NCBI RefSeq assembly: GCF_040819555.1 | Contig: NZ_CP161920.1 | Coordinates: 137,501 to 201,500, forward strand | DNA from: Nitratireductor sp. GISD-1A_MAKvit | GTDB taxonomy: Bacteria > Pseudomonadota > Alphaproteobacteria > Rhizobiales > Rhizobiaceae | Direction: 5' to 3' | Length of the DNA stretch: 64,000 nt | In this document: positions 28,427 through 37,619 of the stretch, piece by piece | Position numbering within the stretch: the stretch's first letter is position 1 | How the letters are laid out: the number at the start of each line of letters is the position of its first letter | The notes under the pieces: model-generated | What the model saw: the letters and a program-made list of their open reading frames with translations, nothing else | Told to the model about the DNA's origin: nothing | Database searches by the model: none | Program-made: the position numbers and the translations under genes

Positions 28427-30811
28427 CTAGAACTTCTTGCTTACACTGATTGCGAAGTCACCGGTGGCCGTTTCCGGAGACGCGATGAAGAAATCCGCAT
28501 TCGCGCTGAGTTTGAGGTTGAAATCGGCCTCGGTTCTGTGTGTGTACGACAGGCCCAGCCGGACCGGAATATCTCCTTCCGACAGATCCACCGCCACGGT
28601 CTCGTAATGGATGTCTCCTGCCTTGTCCCGTCCGACCGGGAGGCGGACCCGGGTCTTGCCGGACAGGGGGTTTGGCTTCATTCCCGCATAGAGTCTCGCG
28701 CTATCCCCTGCCGCGAACAGACCGCCCTTGTCCAGAACCAAGCCACCGCTGGCATAGGAGAGCGCTCCGTAGCTTACCAGAGCGCCCGGGGCCTCCCGGG
28801 CATAGGCTACACCGAGTTCACCGAAACCCGACAACGACCAGCCAAATGCAAGAGGTGCGGTGAGGGTCGCACTTGCGGCAAAGCGGCCGTTGCTATCAGC
28901 CATGGAGAACGGGCTTTCAGTCGACATTCCAAATAGCTCACCGCGACCGTGCCCACCAGAAAGAGTCAACTCGGTAGCGAACCCTTCATGATGGGAGAGC
29001 TGCGAAAGCGCAAACTGCATGGCCCCGCCCCCGCCGGTTTTCTCTGTCATTCCACCAGCAAACTGAAGATACCTGTTCTCTCCCGCGGGCATCAGACGCG
29101 AAAAGACGACGCCGTCCTGTGTTTCTGCAAACCCGTGTGAGAAAAACAGCTTTGCCGAGGCCGTGCTGTGCAGTCGCTGCAGCCGGGAAGTGGGCACCTC
29201 GGAGAATGCAAAAGCAAAACCAAGTCGCTCCTGCTCCGCCATCAGCTGCTGGGCAAAGCGCGTTCCCGGCGAACGGTGCACTCTGCTGCGCGAAACGATC
29301 TCGCTACCGTCCACGTAAAAATCGCTCCCGAGCGCATCGATCGCCATCACTCGCTTGCCCGAAAGCGCCTTGGCAACTGCATTGCCGATGATCGGGGGCG
29401 CATTTGTTGCAGCTTTGCTGACTGGTGTGCGTGGGCCATCAAACACGTTTTCACCGGTCGCTATGGAAAGCCCGCCTATCGGCTGAAGCGCAGCTTTCAT
29501 ATCCGGAACACCATGCCCGAAGAGTCGCGAATAGGCCCTGCGTACACCGGGCGCGAATTCGCTGTATCCCGAGATTGTGTCATTGAACCCCTTCCAGCCG
29601 CGCTGGGCACTGGCCAGAAGTCTTGCGGTCCATTCCGCCGGCGATAATTCGGGAAACGCCTGGGCAAGAAGCGCAATCTGTCCGGAGATCTGTGGAGCCG
29701 CAAAAGAGGCGCCCGTGCCCAGACCATAGGCCGTGTCACTCTGATCTCTGGGAACCCGGATTGTTCCGTCCGCTACCAGGCAATAGCGCGCGGCACTCCC
29801 ACATGGTGCTGATACGATGTCGGCGTCGAGAACCTTGCCGTTGCGTTTGTCTATCGAGAAGAACGCGTTGCTTACTGTGATCCAGGCTTCGGAAAGTTCC
29901 GGAACGAAGTTCGGCAGTGCCGCCCAGGCTGCCACATCGCCAAGAGAGTGTTGATTGGTGTTCGAGAACACGATCACACCCGTTTTCTGAAACGAATCAT
30001 AGGCGGCAAAGAGATCCCGCCAGTCGCCTGGCGCGTTGCCCAGTCGTCGGGGAAGATAGCGCGCATATTCGCGCAGGCCCGAGGCAGCGAAGTCCCTGGC
30101 TTCTTCATCCGCGCGTTTGAGATTTGCCCACCCCCAGGAATTGTTCTGAACGACTGCGCCATGGGCTCTGGCATCGAGTGCTGCATCCGCCATGTGGCCG
30201 AGGGCGTCGCCATCTGCTGCATTCTTCCACGAAGCCAGATGAAGTCGTGCCGAAGGAGCGACTCCGACCATCCCCTTGCCATCGATTGGGCCCGCAGCGA
30301 CGGCCGCCACCGCCGTTCCATGGTTTTCACGCCCCAGCGCCTTGCCGGGTGCCGTGTAGCGAATGATCTCCTTTCCCGCCAGTTCCTGATGAGTCAACTG
30401 GAAACCATTGTCGAAAACCGCAATGGTCTGGCCCTGCCCTCTTAGCGGCGTCCCGTCATCCAGCTTCGCTGTGTGGGCATGATGAATGTTTTGAAGCGCA
30501 TATGAACTGGCGCCACCACAATGTGGATTGATCGAATTGCTGCAGATTGGCTTGTGCCCGAGGCTGCGGCGATACTGATTTTCCTCCACATCGCTCGGAT
30601 CGGCATGATTGAACTCCGTACCTTGCCGATACCGCTCGGCCGACCGCGCGTCCAGTGTCGGATAGCCAGACCCGGTTGCCGGATCGGAAGGCCCAGAGGG
30701 CGGATGCGACGGTAGTGATTGAGCCAAATCGGCATCCCCGTCGCATCCTGGCAGTAGAAAAAGAGAGAATAAAAGAGATTTATAAGTATAGTTCTTTTTC
30801 AAATCAGACAT
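28427..30811 (-). CDS. Autotransporter subtilisin-like serine protease, probable lipoprotein
   Basis: A 794-residue secreted protease. A lysine-containing signal peptide with LLPGC suggests lipidation at Cys23. The S8 domain spans ~125-460 with Asp134 (IAVFDNGF), His164 (ENHGTAVA), oxyanion Asn284 and Ser369 in GLGTGASFAAP. A ~280-residue C-terminal beta-barrel ends in KKF, the terminal aromatic expected for outer-membrane insertion. The layout resembles NalP/AspA-type autotransporters that cleave surface proteins. Its upstream region (30760-30907) is much richer in A+T than the surroundings, which suggests acquisition by transfer. The start at 30811 is the track ATG, with no strong ribosome site. 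Confidence 0.88.
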   Translation of the reverse strand: MSDLKKNYTYKSLLFSLFLLPGCDGDADLAQSLPSHPPSGPSDPATGSGYPTLDARSAERYRQGTEFNHADPSDVEENQYRRSLGHKPICSNSINPHCGGASSYALQNIHHAHTAKLDDGTPLRGQGQTIAVFDNGFQLTHQELAGKEIIRYTAPGKALGRENHGTAVAAVAAGPIDGKGMVGVAPSARLHLASWKNAADGDALGHMADAALDARAHGAVVQNNSWGWANLKRADEEARDFAASGLREYARYLPRRLGNAPGDWRDLFAAYDSFQKTGVIVFSNTNQHSLGDVAAWAALPNFVPELSEAWITVSNAFFSIDKRNGKVLDADIVSAPCGSAARYCLVADGTIRVPRDQSDTAYGLGTGASFAAPQISGQIALLAQAFPELSPAEWTARLLASAQRGWKGFNDTISGYSEFAPGVRRAYSRLFGHGVPDMKAALQPIGGLSIATGENVFDGPRTPVSKAATNAPPIIGNAVAKALSGKRVMAIDALGSDFYVDGSEIVSRSRVHRSPGTRFAQQLMAEQERLGFAFAFSEVPTSRLQRLHSTASAKLFFSHGFAETQDGVVFSRLMPAGENRYLQFAGGMTEKTGGGGAMQFALSQLSHHEGFATELTLSGGHGRGELFGMSTESPFSMADSNGRFAASATLTAPLAFGWSLSGFGELGVAYAREAPGALVSYGALSYASGGLVLDKGGLFAAGDSARLYAGMKPNPLSGKTRVRLPVGRDKAGDIHYETVAVDLSEGDIPVRLGLSYTHRTEADFNLKLSANADFFIASPETATGDFAISVSKKF

Positions 30812-30907
30812 TCCGTTATAAAATCAATAAAGATCGATTACGGAATGTCACTTATTAGCAAAGTAGCTACCAATTATGGCAGGCCGCCCAATTTATTACG
30901 CCGGCTT

Positions 30908-31948
30908 TCATTTTTCTACAGCCCAGTGCAGGGGGAACATCGGATCAAACACGGTGATGGTCCCGTTCTCGCTATAGACAGAATCGGGAAACTCGATCGG
31001 TTCTTCATGCCGCACAAGCGTGATGGTCTCCTCATTGGCCGGCAAACCATAATAGGCAGGTCCGTTGATCGAGGCGAAGGCCTCCAGCCTGTCCAGCGCG
31101 CCATCTTCCTCAAACACATGCGCCAGGCACGACATCGTGTTGATTGAGGTAAAGATACCGGCGCAGCCGCAGGCCGACTCCTTGGCCGGGTCGAGATGTG
31201 GTGCCGAATCGGTGCCCAGGAAAAAGCGACGGTCTCCCGAGGTCGCAGCCTTGCGCAGCGCCAGCCGGTGCTCCTCGCGCTTGGCGACGGGCAGGCAATA
31301 GTAGTGCGGGCGGATGCCGCCGGCCAGAATGGCGTTGCGGTTGATGATCAGATGATGCGTGGTGAGTGACGCGGCGAGGTTTTTCTCTGCGCTTTGAACA
31401 TAGTCGACCCCGTTCTTCGTGGTCACATGCTCCATGATCACCTTCAGCTCCGGCAGGCGCTCACGCAGCGGATTGAGCACCTGCTCGATGAACACGGCTT
31501 CGCGGTCGAAAATGTCGATGGAGGCGTCCGTCACCTCGCCATGCACGCACAGCGGCAGGCCAATCTCGGCCATGCGCTCCAGGACTGGTTGCACCTTTGT
31601 GAGATCGCGCACGCCGCTCTGGGAATTGGTGGTGGCACCTGCCGGATAGAGTTTCACTGCCGTGATGTGCCCGTCGCGGTGGCCGGCGGCGACATCATCC
31701 GCATCCGTCTGCTCCGTCAGGTAGAGCGTCATCAACGGTGTGAAATCATGCCCCTCGGGCTTTGCCGCCATGATGCGGTCACGATAGGCGAGCGCGTCCT
31801 TCACCGTCACCACCGGCGGCACCAGATTTGGCATGATGATCGCACGGGCAAAATCGGTGGAGGAATGCGGCAGAACCGCCTCCAGAACCGCGCCGTCGCG
31901 CAGATGCAGATGCCAGTCGTCGGGGCGGCGGATGGTCAGGGTTTTCAC
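30908..31948 (-). CDS. pyrC: Dihydroorotase, class II
   Basis: A 346-residue zinc amidohydrolase that cyclises carbamoyl-aspartate to dihydroorotate in pyrimidine synthesis. The metal-binding HxH is His13/His15 in [43 protein letters not shown] and GTDSAPH follow, as in E. coli PyrC (348 aa). It is a single gene on the minus strand between the autotransporter promoter and the FMO gene. Confidence 0.95.
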   Translation of the reverse strand: MKTLTIRRPDDWHLHLRDGAVLEAVLPHSSTDFARAIIMPNLVPPVVTVKDALAYRDRIMAAKPEGHDFTPLMTLYLTEQTDADDVAAGHRDGHITAVKLYPAGATTNSQSGVRDLTKVQPVLERMAEIGLPLCVHGEVTDASIDIFDREAVFIEQVLNPLRERLPELKVIMEHVTTKNGVDYVQSAEKNLAASLTTHHLIINRNAILAGGIRPHYYCLPVAKREEHRLALRKAATSGDRRFFLGTDSAPHLDPAKESACGCAGIFTSINTMSCLAHVFEEDGALDRLEAFASINGPAYYGLPANEETITLVRHEEPIEFPDSVYSENGTITVFDPMFPLHWAVEK

Positions 31949-32057
31949 GGAACGTCTACTCCGGACAGGAAAAATCGGTGCGCATGGTCTGCGCTTCCTT
32001 TTCCTTCGCCCATGCCGCCATGGATTTCAAGGGTGTGTCAAAGAGACAGACGCCGGA

Positions 32058-32083
32058 CCGCGCCGGGGAGGAGGCCGGCGCGG
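32058..32083 (-). terminator. Possible terminator after the FMO gene
   Basis: CCGCGCCGG and CCGGCGCGG form a 9-bp G+C stem 8 bp beyond the stop at 32091, followed on the minus strand by GTCTGTCTCTTTG. The T-run is imperfect, so termination is only likely. Confidence 0.4.
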
Positions 32084-32090
32084 CGCTGCC

Positions 32091-33581
32091 TCACGCCACC
32101 TGATAATCAGGTGCGGAGCGCAGATAGCGTGCATAGGCATCTGCATCCGGAGGCGACAGATTTTCCGCCAGCGGGTTGCGGCGTTTTACCCGTGCGCCCA
32201 TATCGTCGATCAGCTCGTCAAAGTGCTTGAAGTGATAGGGCGCCACGCACAGGCCACCATAGATTTTCGCGGCCGGTCGCTCATTGCGCCGCCAGTGGAG
32301 CATCATGTCCATGTTGGCGCGCATTTCCTCCGGCGTCGGCTGTTTCGCCAGTTTTCCGTCCGCATAGCGCACCAGCCATTCGGCGGCGAGATCGGCGCAC
32401 AGAACGGTACAGAAAGACGAGTTGAAACCGACAAAACCGAGATCGGGAATGTCCGGATTGGCAATCAGGCGATAGAGCCGGTACTGGCCGTCGGGCTCCA
32501 CCAGCTTTTCGCGGTATTCCGCCGGCAGGTAGGGAACGCCAAGCTTCCAGCCAACGGCGAGGATCGCCATATCCGCCTTGATGACTTCACCTCCGGTCAG
32601 TCTTATCGCGCCGGGCTCATAGCTGGCGAAGGTGCCCTGTACGGCCTTGATGCGCCCGTCTGCCACCATCTCGAAAAAGCCGGGCGTGGCGATGGGGACC
32701 GAGCAGTTGACGCCTCCCTCGATGGGTTCTTTCGGCTTCAACCCGGTCTTGTTGAGCTTGAGCTGTACGATCAGAAGCGCTTCCAGTGCGCGCCAGTGCG
32801 CCCAGATGAAGGGCCGGGCAACGACATGGTTGAAGCGGGCGAAGCCGCTGCGGCTCCAGCCCGGAAACATTTTTTCCTGCGCGCGGATATAAAGAATGCG
32901 CTTGAAGTTGATCAGCCCTCCGACGAAGTAGGGAATGCGCCAGACGGATTCCAGATAGACGATGGTGACGGAGCGAGCACCCGATTTCACCGCGCTCACG
33001 GCAATGTCGGTGGCCGATTTCGAGAAGCCGAGAACCGTGACGTTCTTTCCCTTCACCATGGCCGGATCCGTGTATTCGGAAGAATGGATCACTGTCCCTC
33101 CCGCCGCCTCGAACTCCTCTTGGCCCGGATGGGTAAGAATGTTCTTCTCGCTGAACTGACCGGTGCAGACAGCGACAAAATCAAAGGCTTCGCTGGTTTT
33201 CTCGCCATTCGCCGTTTCGAGATCGAGCTCCCAGCCAGGTTTGCCATCGTCGCGCCGGCGAATGGCCGCCACTGTGGTGTTGAACCGGATCAGCGGTCGT
33301 AAGCCGTGGTCATCTGCATAGTCCGACAGATAGGAATACACCTGCGGACCCTTCGGCCATTCGGGAAAATCCGTCGGCATCGCCTTGTCGGTGTAGCGAT
33401 AGAGATCCTTTGGGCTCTGCGTCTGTACATCAGGATAGGAGCGGGACGGCTCCCAGACGCCACCCAGCTCGTGACTGCGCTCGAGAACGGTCACACGGTG
33501 GCCACGCCTCTTGAAGGAGCGGGCTGCGGCGAGGCCGCTGACACCGGCGCCGATCACGCAGACATGCTTTCGTTTTGTCAT
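32091..33581 (-). CDS. Flavin-containing (class B) monooxygenase
   Basis: A 496-residue FAD/NADPH monooxygenase. The FAD Rossmann motif GAGVSG is at 11-16. An FMO/BVMO-like segment EEFEAAGGTVIHSSEYTD precedes the NADPH-binding GFSKSATDIA. The ATG at 33581 has GGGAGG upstream. Such enzymes oxygenate N, S or ketone groups; the substrate cannot be read. It lies 142 bp downstream of a cupin gene on the same strand, and both are divergent from an AraC regulator, suggesting a small inducible catabolic module. Confidence 0.85.
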   Translation of the reverse strand: MTKRKHVCVIGAGVSGLAAARSFKRRGHRVTVLERSHELGGVWEPSRSYPDVQTQSPKDLYRYTDKAMPTDFPEWPKGPQVYSYLSDYADDHGLRPLIRFNTTVAAIRRRDDGKPGWELDLETANGEKTSEAFDFVAVCTGQFSEKNILTHPGQEEFEAAGGTVIHSSEYTDPAMVKGKNVTVLGFSKSATDIAVSAVKSGARSVTIVYLESVWRIPYFVGGLINFKRILYIRAQEKMFPGWSRSGFARFNHVVARPFIWAHWRALEALLIVQLKLNKTGLKPKEPIEGGVNCSVPIATPGFFEMVADGRIKAVQGTFASYEPGAIRLTGGEVIKADMAILAVGWKLGVPYLPAEYREKLVEPDGQYRLYRLIANPDIPDLGFVGFNSSFCTVLCADLAAEWLVRYADGKLAKQPTPEEMRANMDMMLHWRRNERPAAKIYGGLCVAPYHFKHFDELIDDMGARVKRRNPLAENLSPPDADAYARYLRSAPDYQVA

Positions 33582-33723
33582 GTTGTCGTTCCTCCCTTCC
33601 GGCAAATTTTGGACGCGCGCCTCCCTGCGCCGCGTGTTGCCACGTCGCCAAAAATCACTTGCCGGCCTTGATTGTTATCGGGTCTGACCGGCTCCAGTGC
33701 GGAACCGGCCAAAGCGCCAGGTG

Positions 33724-34177
33724 CTAGTCGTTCGCTTCCGGCGGCAGGAAATCCACTTCGTGAAGCGCCGAAACCTTCACCACCTCTTCCGGGTCGGTCA
33801 TGTTGTGCAGTTTTTCAAAGAGCGCTTCGAGCTTGCGCGCCGGCGAAACCCAGAAGAGCGCGCGGGGCCGGCTTATCGGACTTGTTGAAATAGCCATGCG
33901 GTACGCCGCGCGGCATACGGACCAGATCGCCCGCCTTCGCCTTCATCCACTTGCCATCGAGCTTCAGATCCAGCTCGCCTTCCTGCACCAGAATGAACTC
34001 TTCCTGGGTAGGATGAACATGAACCGGCACGAACTGGCCCGGGTCGCTGTTGGTTTCAAAGGCAAAGGTGGAATCGCAGGTGGCCTTGGGAAAATAGACC
34101 TGACCGAGAATGTTCCATTCCTTGCCGGCATAGCCTTCACCGTTCGCGGTAACGCCTTTTTCGAGTTCTTTTTCCAT
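33724..34177 (-). CDS. Cupin-domain protein, frameshifted as given
   Basis: A small single-cupin protein. Motif one shows as PGQFVPVHVHPTQEEFILVQEGE and motif two as GDLVRMPRGVPHGYFN, so metal-binding histidines are present. In the given frame the end is nonsense from KPAP on. Removing one base of the GGGGCC at 33864-33869 continues as KPARALFWVSPARKLEALFE and ends with FLPPEAND at TAG 33724, giving 150 residues. GGGAGG precedes the ATG at 34177. It may be an isomerase, dioxygenase or sensor acting with the FMO. Confidence 0.82.
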
Positions 34178-34339
34178 GATTTTCCTCCCTTGATCACGGA
34201 GGTTCATGGTGCGCTGGAGCAATCCGGAAAAATATCCGGAAACTGCACCAAATATCCGAAAAACGAAAAAAACAGACCCGTTTTCGCGCGAAACCAAGAC
34301 AAATCTTGGAGAAACCGGAACAGCTGCTAAACTCCGGGA

Positions 34340-35332
34340 ATGGTGATCGCCCGGGAGGAGTGGGGCGACCGCCCGTTGTCCAGTCACGTCCTTTTTCAAA
34401 CGGACGATCTGGACTGTGCACGGGAGAAGGTCGCTCGGAAATTCTGCAACCACCGGCTGGAAGTGGTCGGCGGCGGACGGTTTCACGCGGCACATCACCA
34501 CCATGCCGGCCGGCTCATTTCCCTCAATTACATCAGCTATGGCGCCGATGTTCTGATCGACCCCGGCGCGCTCGAAACCTTCTATCTGATCCAGCTGCCG
34601 ATTTCCGGCTGCGCGACGATCAAACACAACCGGAAGGAATTCCTGAGTGACGGCGACAGGGCGGCGCTGCTCAATGCCGACCGCGAAACCTCCATGCGCT
34701 GGTGGGCCGGCTGCGAGCAGGTTCTGGTGCAGATCCCCAAGGCCTCGTTCATGGGTTTCGCCGAGCAACTGTGCGAGCGCCCGCTGCCGGGACCGGTGAT
34801 TTTCGATCCGGTAATCGACTTCACCCGGCCGGAGCTTGCTTCATGGCGCAATCTGGTCAATGCGATGTTCCGCACCGCCAACATGCAGGAAAAACAGGTG
34901 CTGAACCTTTGTGCCGCCTTCCACGAGCAGCGCATTCTCGAAGCGCTTCTGAGACTCCAGCCGCACAATCTCTCCACTTTCTTTGACACAAGGCAGGAAG
35001 CCGCGCCGCGGCAGGTGAAGCGCGCCGACGAGTTCATCAGGGAGAACGCGCACCGCCCGGTCACGCTGACCGAGATCGCGACGGCCTCGGGTGTCGGGGC
35101 ACGCGCGCTGCAACTCGCCTACAAGCGTACGCATGGCATGTCGCCCATGCACGCGCTGACGCTTGAACGCCTTCGCCGAGTGCGGTTCGATCTGGAAAAT
35201 GCCCAGGGCGAAATTTCAGTGACGGAAACGGCCCTGCGCTGGGGGTTCTCCCATCTCGGGCGCTTTGCCGCCGACTACCGCAAGACCTTCGGCGAGCGCC
35301 CGAGCGAGACAGCCCGCAGAGCCGCCTACTGA
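34340..35332 (+). CDS. AraC-family transcriptional regulator
   Basis: A 330-residue activator. The N-terminal ~190 residues are the AraC-binding-like cupin domain seen in catabolic regulators (HHHHAGRLISLNYISYG). The C-terminal ~100 carry two helix-turn-helix motifs (VTLTEIATASGVGARALQLAYKRTHG and SVTETALRWGFSHLGRFAADYRKTFGERPSE). It is divergent from the cupin-FMO pair across 162 bp, so it probably activates them in response to their substrate. Its end is 4 bp from the end of the convergent rpiR gene. Confidence 0.9.
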   Translation: MVIAREEWGDRPLSSHVLFQTDDLDCAREKVARKFCNHRLEVVGGGRFHAAHHHHAGRLISLNYISYGADVLIDPGALETFYLIQLPISGCATIKHNRKEFLSDGDRAALLNADRETSMRWWAGCEQVLVQIPKASFMGFAEQLCERPLPGPVIFDPVIDFTRPELASWRNLVNAMFRTANMQEKQVLNLCAAFHEQRILEALLRLQPHNLSTFFDTRQEAAPRQVKRADEFIRENAHRPVTLTEIATASGVGARALQLAYKRTHGMSPMHALTLERLRRVRFDLENAQGEISVTETALRWGFSHLGRFAADYRKTFGERPSETARRAAY

Positions 35333-35336
35333 GCTT

Positions 35337-36197
35337 CTATTTCGACGCCGGCATCTTCAACGCACTCACGGACGACTCGCTGTTCTGGACGTAATCATTC
35401 GCATCCGGCTGGCGTTGCAGGATGAGGATAAACAGGAAGTCCATCAAAGTGAGCTGCGCGTCGCGCGACGTGATGGCAGAGGAACGCACACGTTCCTCGT
35501 CTGCGACCGTGTGCAGGCGGATGTCGGCAACCCGCATCAACGGATTCTGCTGCAAGCCCGTGACGGAAATGACGGTCGCGCCCCTGGCACTGGCAAGCTC
35601 GGCAATGCGCACCGTCTCGATGCTGGTGCCGGAATAAGACAGCGCAAAGAGCACATCGTCTTCGCCCAGAGAGGAGACATTGGCCATCTGCACGTGACTG
35701 TCACTGTCATGAAGCGCGTTGCGACCGAGCTTCTGCAGCTTGTAGGAAAAATCGCGCGCCACCAGCGAGGAGGCTCCGACCCCGGCGATGTGAATGCGGC
35801 GCGCGCTGTCGAGTGCCTCCAGCGCCCGCGCTAGCTCCGGCTCGTGATTGGCGGCGATGGTCTGCTGCATGGAGAGAAGCTTGCTCGAGATGAGCTTCTG
35901 CGAAATCGTGGCGTGACTGTCGCCAACCTCTATGGTGGAGTGGATCATGCCCGGCGGGACCTGCCATTCCTGCGCCTTGGCCTTGCTGACCGCGAGCTTC
36001 AGATCCTGATAACCCGCGAAGCCGAGCTTTTGACTAAACTTTACCACGCTCGACTGGCTACGGCCTGTCTCCTCCGCCAGGGCAGCAGAGGAGAGTCGGA
36101 GCACCCGGTCGGGATTGTCGACGATGAACTGGCCGATCTGCCGGTCGGCCGGCGCCATGGTCTCAAGCTGCGCGTCGATGATCTTCAGGACTGACAT
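35337..36197 (-). CDS. MurR/RpiR-family transcriptional regulator
   Basis: A 286-residue regulator with an N-terminal HTH_6 domain (SSAALAEETGRSQSSVVKFSQKLGFAGYQDLK) and a C-terminal SIS sugar-phosphate-binding domain (~125-265; AGVGASSLVARDF, LFALSYSGTSIETV). MurR in E. coli responds to MurNAc-6-phosphate, and RpiR-type relatives to other amino-sugar phosphates. It is divergent from murA, and a GGAATAATATATTCC palindrome between them recurs upstream of murQ. It is therefore the best candidate regulator of both loci. AAGGAAG precedes the ATG. Confidence 0.9.
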   Translation of the reverse strand: MSVLKIIDAQLETMAPADRQIGQFIVDNPDRVLRLSSAALAEETGRSQSSVVKFSQKLGFAGYQDLKLAVSKAKAQEWQVPPGMIHSTIEVGDSHATISQKLISSKLLSMQQTIAANHEPELARALEALDSARRIHIAGVGASSLVARDFSYKLQKLGRNALHDSDSHVQMANVSSLGEDDVLFALSYSGTSIETVRIAELASARGATVISVTGLQQNPLMRVADIRLHTVADEERVRSSAITSRDAQLTLMDFLFILILQRQPDANDYVQNSESSVSALKMPASK

Positions 36198-36274
36198 GGC
36201 TTCCTTTCGGGGAACTGTCGGGCGAAAACTAAATGAGTTTCGCCGCGATGGGAATCCCGCAGGAATTGAAGGCT

Positions 36275-36289
36275 GGAATAATATATTCC
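36275..36289. promoter_or_regulatory. Putative MurR/RpiR operator between rpiR and murA
   Basis: GGAATAATATATTCC is a 6+3+6 palindrome (GGAATA/TATTCC) 78 bp upstream of rpiR and 74 bp upstream of murA. Its near-copy lies before murQ. Its position suits autoregulation plus control of murA and the kinase gene. Confidence 0.65.
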
Positions 36290-36362
36290 CGAAAGGGCTT
36301 GATCAAAGGAATTTGCCAATAGAAACTCCTCTTCCACCATTCGGTGTTCCGGAATCGCAGCC

Positions 36363-37619
36363 ATGGATCGATTGAAAATAACAGGCGGTATGCCGCTTCA
36401 GGGCGCCGTCACCATTGCCGGGGCAAAGAATGCGGCGCTACCGCAGATAGCCGCCGCGCTCTTGAGCCCGTATCCGCTGGAGCTGTCGAACCTGCCGCAG
36501 GTCTCGGATGTCGAGAACATGCTCCAGGTCGCTGAACTCTACGGCGCTTCGGCAACACGCAACGCCCATTCGGCGGTGATCGATGCCAGCACGATCGTGT
36601 CCCGTGAAGTCTCCTATGAAACCGTGCGACGGATGCGGGCAACTGTCCTGTTTCTCGGGCCATTGCTGGCACGGTTCGGCGAAGCCCGTGTTTCGCTTCC
36701 CGGGGGATGTGCCATCGGCGCCCGTCCGGTGGACATGCATCTCCGGGCCCTTGAATTGCTGGGTGCAGAAATCGGGATTGAGGGCGGGTTGATCGTAGCC
36801 CGTGCAGCCAATGGGCTCAAAGGGACGCGGGTCATCCTGAGCTCGCCCTCGGTGGGCGCGACGGAAACGGCCATGATGGCGGCCACCGCCGCAACGGGTG
36901 AAACGGAAATCCTGAACGCCGCGCGCGAGCCCGAAGTGGGGGACCTTGCAGCCTGCCTCAACGCCATGGGCGCAAAGATCGAGGGGGTGGGTACGCACCG
37001 CATCATCATCGAGGGCGGCACCCAATGGAGGAAGGCTGCGCATCACGTCATCCCCGACCGGATCGAGGCCGGCACCTATGCAGTGGCGGCGGCCATCACC
37101 GGCGGCGCGCTGGAACTGGTGAACGCGCGTATGGAAAATCTCGCTGCCGTGATCCAGGCGCTTGAGGTGATGGGCGTGAATGTATGGCCGAGCGACCGGG
37201 GGCTGGTGGTTTCAAGAAACGGGCCCCTGCGCACGACCGACCTCACCACAGAACCCTATCCGGGCTTTCCGACAGACCTTCAGGCGCAGTTCATGGCGCT
37301 CGCCTGCTGCGCCGACGGGACATCGCTTATCCGCGAGACGATCTTCGAGAACCGTTTCATGCATGTGCCGGAACTGGCGCGGCTCGGCGCCGATATCACG
37401 CTACAGGGCACGACTGCCGTGGTCCGGGGCGGCAAACCGCTCAAGGGCGCGCAGGTAATGGCGACGGATCTGCGCGCCTCGGTCTGCCTCGTGCTCGCAG
37501 CCCTTGCCGCGGAAGGCGAAACCATCATCAACCGCGTCTACCACATCGACCGTGGCTACGAGCAGCTCGACCGCAAACTGGCGCAAGGCGGCGCGACAAT
37601 CGAACGGTTGCAGAAATGA
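36363..37619 (+). CDS. murA: UDP-N-acetylglucosamine 1-carboxyvinyltransferase (MurA homologue)
   Basis: A 418-residue EPSP-synthase-fold enzyme that transfers enolpyruvate from PEP to UDP-GlcNAc, the first committed step of peptidoglycan synthesis. Catalytic features are kept: GAKNAALP with Lys22-Asn23, Cys116 in [27 protein letters not shown] and ATDLRAS. Length is normal to slightly short (usual ~420-430). It is coupled by ATGA overlap to a BadF-type kinase and divergent from rpiR, an unusual setting for murA. It may be a second, salvage-linked copy; whether another murA exists cannot be seen here. Confidence 0.92.
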   Translation: MDRLKITGGMPLQGAVTIAGAKNAALPQIAAALLSPYPLELSNLPQVSDVENMLQVAELYGASATRNAHSAVIDASTIVSREVSYETVRRMRATVLFLGPLLARFGEARVSLPGGCAIGARPVDMHLRALELLGAEIGIEGGLIVARAANGLKGTRVILSSPSVGATETAMMAATAATGETEILNAAREPEVGDLAACLNAMGAKIEGVGTHRIIIEGGTQWRKAAHHVIPDRIEAGTYAVAAAITGGALELVNARMENLAAVIQALEVMGVNVWPSDRGLVVSRNGPLRTTDLTTEPYPGFPTDLQAQFMALACCADGTSLIRETIFENRFMHVPELARLGADITLQGTTAVVRGGKPLKGAQVMATDLRASVCLVLAALAAEGETIINRVYHIDRGYEQLDRKLAQGGATIERLQK

